A stretch of DNA of 10,635 nt, from contig DAONFG010000074.1 of the NCBI GenBank assembly GCA_035403465.1, forward strand, positions 1 through 10,635. The letters run 5' to 3'. Made by a program: the position numbers and the translations under genes. The stretch is from JAAYBQ01 sp035403465 (lineage in GTDB: Bacteria; Spirochaetota; UBA4802; UBA5550). This document shows, in pieces, positions 5,825 through 10,635 of this stretch; position 1 is the first letter of the stretch, and each line of letters begins with the position of its first letter. The notes beneath the pieces were generated by a model that saw nothing but the letters and a program-made list of their open reading frames with translations, had not been told where the DNA came from and did no database searches.

Positions 5825-7630
5825 TTAATCTTCAAAATAAATTGGATCAACAGCCGCAGTGAAACCGCCTGAATTCCGAAGTATTCTTTCAAGGGCGAAC
5901 ACTCCGGGAAGTTCATAAAGATAAAAATATTTCAGTGTAATCATTTTACCTTCCATGAATTCAGAGCTGTACCTTGATGTTTTGTTTTGTAGTTGTTTCC
6001 GGATTTCAATCCCCTGAATAAGCCATTGCCAGGCGATGCATATTATTCCGGTGAGTTCCAGAAAAATTGTAGAATCCGCAAGGAACCTGTCGATTTCACC
6101 CTTCATGGCAAACTGGACCAATTCCCCGATTACTCCCTGCCAAAGCTGAACAGCGCCTGTTAATGATTCAGCATAACCGGTAAGTTCAGGGAATTCGCCG
6201 GCTTCCTGAACTGTTTTCTGCATCTCGGAAATATATGCTTTTACTGCAGCTCCGCCCTTCATGGTGACTTTTCTTCCAAGCAGGTCCATGCCCTGTATAC
6301 CGGTAGTACCTTCGTGTATCGGATGTATCCTCACATCCCTCATGTATTGTTCAGCTGTAAAATCATCGGTATAACCATAACCGCCCATGCATTGAATTGC
6401 CTGGCTTGTCGAGATAATACCCATTTCGGATGGGTAGGTTTTAACTACAGGTGTCAGTATATCAAGAAGCAGTTCATAATGTTCACGTTCCGCACCTTCA
6501 GTAACGCTCATTAAATCAACCAGTTTCCCGGTATAAATAATCAGTGAAAGCGAACCTTCAACTATTGCCCGCTGCTTTAACAGCATCCTCTTTATATCAG
6601 TGTGTTCAATAATTGCGATCTGCGGTTTAGCGGAATCCTTTTCAGTTATTTTTCGTCCCTGCTGCCTCTCCCTGGTATACTCCAGGGCCGCGTTATAGGC
6701 CGCGCTGCTTATAGCAGCAGCGCCCAGACCGACATTTATACGCGCTTCATTCATCATATGGAACATGTATGACAGGCCCTTATTTTCCTCACCCACAAGG
6801 TATCCATGACAGTCATCACTCTCACCCATGCTCAATTGAGCTATAGGGGCGCCGCGATAACCCATTTTATGATAACATCCGGCACAATTTACGTCGTTAA
6901 ATACCAATGTGTTGTTATCCCCCGGCCTGTGTTTGGGAACTATAAACAGGGAGAGTCCTTTTACACCAGCAGGAGCTCCTTCTATTCTTGCGAGCATGAG
7001 GTGTACAATATTATCAACACCATCATGGTCTCCCGCGGAAATAAAAGTTTTCTGTCCCCGTACCAGGTAATAACCTTTACCCGTCGGCACTGCTTTTGTT
7101 TTCACATCACCGAGTGAGCTTCCTGCCTCAGGTTCAGTCAGTGCCATTGTCCCCTGCCATGCGCCGGAAATCATCTGCGGAGTAAAGATATCCTGGAGCT
7201 CTTTAGCGGCATAATTAAAGATCAGGCCAAGCGCGCCGGTTGTTAACCCGGGATAAACACTCTGTGAATAATTTGCAGCGCTCAGTATAAATGAACTGGC
7301 GATAAATGCAGACATGGGCATATTCTGGCCGCCGTGCTCAACAGGAAAAGGAGCGGTAATCCAGCCTCCTTCAGCCATGATCTTCATAAAATTCCGGACA
7401 AACGGGTGTACCTTTATTGTGCTGCCCGTATATACCGGTTGATTTTTATCCATCTCCGAAAAATAAGGAAACATGTGATCCTTGGCAATTCCCTTCGCGG
7501 TGTCCAGTATCATGTTGATGCTGTCTTCATCATAACCCTCAAATTTAGGGTATTTACTTAAACTCTCAAGTTCATGAACATCATTAACAATAAATTTTAA
7601 ATTTGTTTCACTATAAAATTTTTGAGCCAT
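5825..7630 (-). CDS. Long (about 600 aa) acyl-CoA dehydrogenase
   Basis: A 601-residue FAD-dependent acyl-CoA dehydrogenase of the long subfamily that includes DmdC-type enzymes and FadE5. It introduces a C2-C3 double bond into an acyl-CoA and passes electrons to electron-transfer flavoprotein. Starting at 7630, MAQKFYSETNLKFIV matches the short N-terminal extension of this subfamily. The FAD/substrate motif MALTEPEAGSSLGD is at 162-175. IQCMGGYGYTDDF (412-424) and RDVRIHPIHEGT (431-442) follow, with the probable catalytic base E440. The last 120 or so residues form the extra helical domain of long members. The frame opens at 7687, but that ATG lies in the predicted -10 region and has no SD, whereas GGGAGG precedes the ATG at 7630. 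It is first in an operon with the crotonase and SDR genes and diverges from the TetR gene, its likely regulator. The acyl substrate is unknown. Confidence 0.95.
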   Translation of the reverse strand: MAQKFYSETNLKFIVNDVHELESLSKYPKFEGYDEDSINMILDTAKGIAKDHMFPYFSEMDKNQPVYTGSTIKVHPFVRNFMKIMAEGGWITAPFPVEHGGQNMPMSAFIASSFILSAANYSQSVYPGLTTGALGLIFNYAAKELQDIFTPQMISGAWQGTMALTEPEAGSSLGDVKTKAVPTGKGYYLVRGQKTFISAGDHDGVDNIVHLMLARIEGAPAGVKGLSLFIVPKHRPGDNNTLVFNDVNCAGCYHKMGYRGAPIAQLSMGESDDCHGYLVGEENKGLSYMFHMMNEARINVGLGAAAISSAAYNAALEYTRERQQGRKITEKDSAKPQIAIIEHTDIKRMLLKQRAIVEGSLSLIIYTGKLVDLMSVTEGAEREHYELLLDILTPVVKTYPSEMGIISTSQAIQCMGGYGYTDDFTAEQYMRDVRIHPIHEGTTGIQGMDLLGRKVTMKGGAAVKAYISEMQKTVQEAGEFPELTGYAESLTGAVQLWQGVIGELVQFAMKGEIDRFLADSTIFLELTGIICIAWQWLIQGIEIRKQLQNKTSRYSSEFMEGKMITLKYFYLYELPGVFALERILRNSGGFTAAVDPIYFED

Positions 7631-7685
7631 AAATTCATCCTCCCGTTTCAGCAGGTCTTTCAGCAGTTCCTGATTTGTTAAAACC

Positions 7686-7715
7686 ATTGGATGAGGAGAG
7701 GAAAAAACATGTCAA
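7686..7715 (-). promoter_or_regulatory. Promoter of the acyl-CoA dehydrogenase operon
   Basis: On the minus strand TTGACA (7715-7710), then 18 bases, then TCCAAT (7691-7686), which matches four of six -10 positions. Transcription would start near 7680, giving a leader of about 50 nt before the ATG at 7630. The first two bases of the -35 lie inside the 32-bp palindrome, so a repressor bound there would block polymerase. Confidence 0.5.
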
Positions 7716-7745
7716 TAATTATTTCGAACGTTCGTTTTAATTATT
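7714..7745. promoter_or_regulatory. 32-bp interrupted palindrome, probable TetR operator
   Basis: The perfect 10-bp palindrome CGAACGTTCG (7725-7734) is flanked on each side by TTT and then by a second perfectly complementary pair of arms, AATAATTA (7714-7721) and TAATTATT (7738-7745). Of 32 positions, 26 obey dyad symmetry about one centre. It lies between a TetR gene and the divergent acyl-CoA dehydrogenase operon and touches the operon's -35. TetR-family dimers, often two per site, bind sites of this size. The pairing with this regulator is inferred from position. Confidence 0.75.
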
Positions 7746-7770
7746 ACTCTTCTTTTATTTTTATACCGGA

Positions 7771-7803
7771 TTGACAGGATACTATTGACAGTATTATCAT
7801 TTG
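7771..7803 (+). promoter_or_regulatory. Promoter of the TetR gene, with tandem TTGACA boxes
   Basis: TTGACA (7771-7776), an 18-base spacer, then TATCAT (7795-7800) followed by TTG, the same plan as the nitroreductase promoter. A second TTGACA lies at 7785-7790 within a direct repeat (ATTGACAG at 7770 and 7784) and could use TATATT at 7806-7811, though with a short 15-base spacer. The first choice predicts a leader of about 65 nt. Confidence 0.45.
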
Positions 7804-7840
7804 TATATATTCAATACACTGGCAATTTAACCAATAATCA

Positions 7841-7854
7841 AATCTCTTGAGATT
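7841..7854. repeat. Small inverted repeat before the TetR SD
   Basis: AATCTC (7841-7846) and GAGATT (7849-7854) are perfect 6-bp arms separated by TT, in the TetR leader just upstream of its SD (AAGAAGG, 7858-7864). It could be an autoregulatory site or a chance repeat. It shares no sequence with the 32-bp palindrome. Confidence 0.3.
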
Positions 7855-7872
7855 GACAAGAAGGCGCTGAAT

Positions 7873-8568
7873 ATGAAATTTAATGATTTTAAGACTGAAG
7901 CACTGGTTACAGTTGAAAATTCATGTCGTCAATTATTCATGACTAACCGTACAAGGTTTAAAATAAAAAATGAAGAGCTGGCAGTAAAAAATTATGAAAT
8001 TCTGACAAATGTAACTTTAAAGTTATGTAAAGAGAAAGGATTTCAGGCTATGAGTATCCGTGATCTGAGCAAGGAAAGCGGTCTCAGCCTGGGTGCCCTG
8101 TATTATTATTTTTCAGGAAAGGATGAGATTGTGCACTTTCTCCATGAGCAGGGTCATCGTTTTATCCAGGATATACTCACAAAGAAAACTGCCGGTATAA
8201 AAAATCCGGCACTGAAACTGGAAATGGCAATCCGTTCACATATTTTTTTAAGTGAAGTCGCCCCTGACTGGTTTTTTTTCTTTTTCATGGAAACAAAGAA
8301 TCTTGCGAATGATATGAGAACCATCCCTGTTTTAAGTGAAATATGGGTAGAACAATTCTTCATTGATATACTGGCGGAGGGTAAAAAGGCAAATGTGTTT
8401 TCGTATGACAACAGCAGTCTTATAGGTGCAGCTATTAAATCTCTTCTCCAGGACTGGTACCTCAAAAGATGGCGCTACATGCAGCGGGGGATTACAGTCG
8501 AACAATATGCTGATTTTGTTATATCCATTATTGAATCCTATATAAAACCGGTTAAAAAGAAAAAATAA
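7873..8568 (+). CDS. TetR/AcrR-family transcriptional regulator
   Basis: A 231-residue TetR-family repressor. The helix-turn-helix is clear at about 50-90: GFQAMSIRDLSKESGLSLGA, then LYYYFSGKDEIVHFL, the signature end of TetR DNA-binding domains. About 35 residues precede the first helix, more than usual. The all-helical C-terminal half should form the ligand pocket and dimer interface. It contains the aromatic run WFFFFF (133-138), which probably lines a hydrophobic pocket, and the tail ends in a lysine cluster. The chosen ATG has AAGAAGG eight bases upstream, whereas an in-frame ATG at M23 has no SD. It diverges from an acyl-CoA dehydrogenase operon across a 242-bp gap with a strong palindrome. 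By analogy with FadR- and PsrA-like TetR proteins, an acyl-CoA is the likely inducer, but this is inference. Confidence 0.93.
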   Translation: MKFNDFKTEALVTVENSCRQLFMTNRTRFKIKNEELAVKNYEILTNVTLKLCKEKGFQAMSIRDLSKESGLSLGALYYYFSGKDEIVHFLHEQGHRFIQDILTKKTAGIKNPALKLEMAIRSHIFLSEVAPDWFFFFFMETKNLANDMRTIPVLSEIWVEQFFIDILAEGKKANVFSYDNSSLIGAAIKSLLQDWYLKRWRYMQRGITVEQYADFVISIIESYIKPVKKKK

Positions 8569-8841
8569 AGACTCTCTCCCTGATAATCAATCTTTTCGGG
8601 CTTCTTCCATATAACCCGCCCCTATCAGTTAAACATAGGATGAGTCACATATACCACTGTTGTACTTGATAACGAATTCACATAATTTCAAACTGATCAG
8701 ACATAATAATACCATTAACACACCACAGGTGATGGTTCCGGTTCTGTTTGTGATATTTTTTTTATTTTATTGACATTCTGAATTATTTTAACTTATACCG
8801 GAATTCAGATGTAATATTACCGCGTATGGAGAGTTGTTCTC
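8569..8841. other. 273-bp intergenic region with weak structures
   Basis: No credible gene is present. CTGATA (8580-8585) and TATCAG (8624-8629) enclose a smaller CGGG/CCCG pair and might form a weak hairpin after the TetR stop, but no T-tract follows. A second imperfect hairpin (CACA..ACAG at 8719-8728 with CTGT..TGTG at 8744-8752) precedes a T8 run (8756-8763) and could be a late terminator for the TetR transcript. A palindrome, CTGATCAG, is at 8694-8701. Confidence 0.35.
8770..8799 (+). promoter_or_regulatory. Promoter of the 364-residue unknown gene
   Basis: TTGACA (8770-8775), an 18-base spacer and TATACC (8794-8799), which matches four of six -10 positions. Transcription would begin near 8806, with a leader of about 36 nt before the SD-preceded ATG at 8842. 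Confidence 0.5.
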
Positions 8842-9936
8842 ATGGAAGAGACCTACCTTAATGTTAAAAATTTTCTTTCCAGCAAAACCATGGTTGTACC
8901 GGACTGTATAGATGAATTCCTGAAACTTTATAATAAAGCGGCACCTGAAATGGTTTTTCGTGTTGAAAAACTCATAAATCCGATGTTCCAGGATTATACA
9001 CTCACCTTTTCTGAAGAAACGGACAGGCTGAGACAATACACATACCTTTATGACAAGGATACAGATAAAAAAGTTAATGGAATCTTTGTTTTTCAGTTCA
9101 AGGATATGCATATTGCCTATCCCGACAGGTTTTTCATTACAATTGAGGATATGATCGACGGGAAGAAATTTAATATAGATCATGGAAAAGTATATTATTC
9201 ATTCAGGGAAGGAAATACATCCGACATAGAATCTTTCATAAGCTTTAAAGAACTCGGGTATAATAATATTCATGATTATGAAACATCCGGGAAGATGAAT
9301 ACTTCGGAATATTATTCTAAAATAAAAAAACTTGCTGACACCCTCCCTCAAAACATAAAGGACAAATTTTTTAACATTAACCAGTCTTACATCAATGACA
9401 AAATTTTAAGAGAAGCCGATTTATTCTACTATAAACAAAAAAGCGGAAATCCTTCGTATGAAGAGATAATTGAATCTTTCGAACTTGGATACGATGATTT
9501 TGTTACCTTCAATACTGCAAAGATATACGGAAATCTCACTTACAATGATTTCTCGGAATTCAGAAAATACGCTGACAGTTTCAATACATACGAAGCATAC
9601 CTCAAGGCTAAAAAGAATTCCATCTGGTCTGAAAGCGGCGTACTGCTGTTCGAAAAACTTGAAGTTATAAAGGAGAAGTCTGATTATCCAAACATGGTTG
9701 AAGCCCTGATTCATTATATTCTTGAAAACTATATTTTTGAGAAAATGTCAAAAGAGGCATTTACAAACAAACTCAGGAATATTATCAATGACATAGTAAA
9801 CAAATACGGCATGCAGGATAACCGGTTTTTTAATGATTACAACAGCCTTCTTGAATCTTCAATCGCGGACCTGGAAAACAGGAAGGTGTTATTTGAATAC
9901 AGTCAATCAACCGGGGTAATCAGGATTATCAAATAA
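8842..9936 (+). CDS. Unrecognised 364-aa cytoplasmic protein with an internal repeat
   Basis: I do not recognise this protein. It has no signal peptide or membrane helix and is rich in Tyr, Phe, Asn, Lys and Glu. Residues about 15-120 look like an alpha/beta domain, with strand-like segments such as GIFVFQF and RFFITIEDM. From about 130 it becomes mostly helical. Two segments share a pattern: residues 131-166 (SFISFKELGY, then SEYYSKIKKLAD) and 209-244 (IIESFELGY, then YNDFSEFRKYAD). Each has ELGY, about 18 residues, an aromatic-x2-F/Y motif, and a closing K-x-x-A-D. The second copy continues with NTYEAYLKAKKN. This suggests a duplicated helical-hairpin unit, perhaps a protein-binding scaffold. 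The last 80 residues look like two or three long helices. SD GGAGAG (8828-8833) supports the start. A promoter lies upstream and the barrel gene follows after 77 bp. Confidence 0.85.
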   Translation: MEETYLNVKNFLSSKTMVVPDCIDEFLKLYNKAAPEMVFRVEKLINPMFQDYTLTFSEETDRLRQYTYLYDKDTDKKVNGIFVFQFKDMHIAYPDRFFITIEDMIDGKKFNIDHGKVYYSFREGNTSDIESFISFKELGYNNIHDYETSGKMNTSEYYSKIKKLADTLPQNIKDKFFNINQSYINDKILREADLFYYKQKSGNPSYEEIIESFELGYDDFVTFNTAKIYGNLTYNDFSEFRKYADSFNTYEAYLKAKKNSIWSESGVLLFEKLEVIKEKSDYPNMVEALIHYILENYIFEKMSKEAFTNKLRNIINDIVNKYGMQDNRFFNDYNSLLESSIADLENRKVLFEYSQSTGVIRIIK

Positions 9937-9964
9937 GGTATACGCTTATATGTTTGATTTGCTA

Positions 9965-10004
9965 TCTCCGGAATTCTTTTGTAAATTGAATTTGTCTACG
10001 GAGA
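9965..10004 (+). promoter_or_regulatory. Possible SD-masking stem in the leader of the barrel gene
   Basis: TCTCCG (9965-9970) is exactly complementary to CGGAGA (9999-10004), which contains the SD of the gene starting at 10014. If the 28-base loop closes, the ribosome site is hidden. Six base pairs is modest, so this is only a possibility. Confidence 0.25.
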
Positions 10005-10013
10005 AAGACATTT

Positions 10014-10604
10014 ATGAAAATTAAATTGTTTATCCTGCTGTTAGCAATGATTCTCCCTGCTGACCTCTTTTCCATGGCGCAGGAGCCTGACACGTTGCCC
10101 CGCGTGCCCTCTTTTTCATTTTCAATTGAAACCGGACTTGCAGTATTCACCGGGAAATTTCGTGATCATCTTGAGCATGATGGAGCCGATGAGCAGAGCC
10201 CTTCACTGGATATGTCATTCTCAATTTTCATTTTTAATAATTGCGGGCTCCAGGGTGTTTTTGCCAATCAATCGGTGATTCACCCGCAGTCAAAACCGAT
10301 CGAAGGGACTATTCACCTGGAGATCCTGGAACTTTTTTACCAGAGGGAATTCGGAAGGCATCTGCTTAAATGTTACGCCGGGATAGGGTTCCAGCACACT
10401 ACAATGCTTCTGCAGTATTATTCATCGGGGCTGATTGAATTCGGCGGCACATATGGATGGGAATTTCTCAATGAACGTTCGTTAATAGTTTCGGTAAAAT
10501 ACAGAAAAGGTATACTGCCGTCAAAAGAAATTGATGATGTATATGGATTGTCATCACCTGACACAATTGAAAGCATTACAATATATAATGAGCCCCAAAA
10601 ATAA
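10014..10604 (+). CDS. Small exported protein, probable outer-membrane beta-barrel
   Basis: A 196-residue protein of no family I can name. Residues 1-22 form a good Sec signal peptide: MKIK, a hydrophobic core FILLLAMILP, and a SMA cleavage motif before Q23. The mature part alternates polar and hydrophobic residues in short stretches, such as SFSFSIETGLAVF, SLDMSFSIFIF, LLKCYAGIGFQHTT, IEFGGTYGWEF and SLIVSVKYRKG. That is the pattern of a small beta-barrel of about eight strands, and YAGIGF and GGTYGWEF are frequent in such proteins. Cysteines are at residues 77 and 120. It lacks a terminal aromatic residue (ends NEPQK), which is unusual for a canonical barrel. The SD GGAGAAAG precedes the ATG. 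It lies 77 bp after the 364-residue gene with no obvious promoter between them, so co-transcription is likely. Confidence 0.8.
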   Translation: MKIKLFILLLAMILPADLFSMAQEPDTLPRVPSFSFSIETGLAVFTGKFRDHLEHDGADEQSPSLDMSFSIFIFNNCGLQGVFANQSVIHPQSKPIEGTIHLEILELFYQREFGRHLLKCYAGIGFQHTTMLLQYYSSGLIEFGGTYGWEFLNERSLIVSVKYRKGILPSKEIDDVYGLSSPDTIESITIYNEPQK

Positions 10605-10635
10605 GACAAAGATTTTGAGTTGAAAAAGTGGATAT

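Noticed and set aside
7853..7858. Third TTGACA just before the TetR start
   Set aside because: It lies about 15 bases upstream of the ATG and overlaps the SD region, too close to act as a -35 for this gene.
10473..10483. GAACGTTCGTT inside the barrel gene, identical to 11 bases of the proposed operator (7726-7736)
   Set aside because: It lies within coding sequence, lacks the outer arms, and is explained by ordinary codons for Asn-Glu-Arg-Ser-Leu.

Overview
The window is AT-rich bacterial chromosome (roughly 40% G+C by eye) with ten protein genes, two tRNA genes and no sign of phage, insertion sequence or CRISPR. Most genes have a clear Shine-Dalgarno (SD) sequence. Perfect TTGACA hexamers recur in the intergenic gaps, so a conventional sigma70-like -35 seems to be used. 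A predicted outer-membrane barrel with a signal peptide points to a Gram-negative envelope. The phylum cannot be settled. The acyl-CoA catabolism genes and the ferredoxin-nitroreductase suit a heterotroph that is anaerobic or tolerant of low oxygen, perhaps a spirochaete-like lineage. Two promoters carry a TATC(A/C)TTTG -10 that faintly recalls the Bacteroidota -7 element, but the strong SDs argue against Bacteroidota.

Left part, minus strand (3655 down to 95): a ferredoxin-nitroreductase fusion, a LysR-type regulator, a GAF plus SpoIIE/RsbU-like PP2C protein, and a 71-residue zinc-ribbon protein whose start overlaps the phosphatase stop. The PP2C domain has lost most of the acidic metal ligands expected of an active phosphatase, so it looks like a pseudophosphatase. 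A GC-rich perfect hairpin lies between the nitroreductase and LysR genes, and a partial match lies near the left edge.

Centre: tRNA-Pro(UGG) and tRNA-Arg(UCU) on the plus strand, closed by a strong hairpin terminator that probably also serves the convergent SDR gene. Then, on the minus strand, comes a fatty-acid or acyl-CoA catabolic operon read in the order long acyl-CoA dehydrogenase (7630), crotonase-fold hydratase/isomerase (5758), SDR oxidoreductase (4843). A divergent TetR-family gene starts at 7873. Between them lies a 32-bp interrupted palindrome built around CGAACGTTCG, touching the -35 of the dehydrogenase promoter. This is the likely operator of a locally regulated, acyl-CoA-responsive circuit.

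Right part, plus strand: a 273-bp gap with a promoter, an unrecognised 364-residue protein with an internal repeat, and a small exported beta-rich protein. For three genes (nitroreductase, crotonase, acyl-CoA dehydrogenase) the longest reading frame starts too far upstream. SD positions, and in two cases a promoter, favour internal ATGs, and those are used here.
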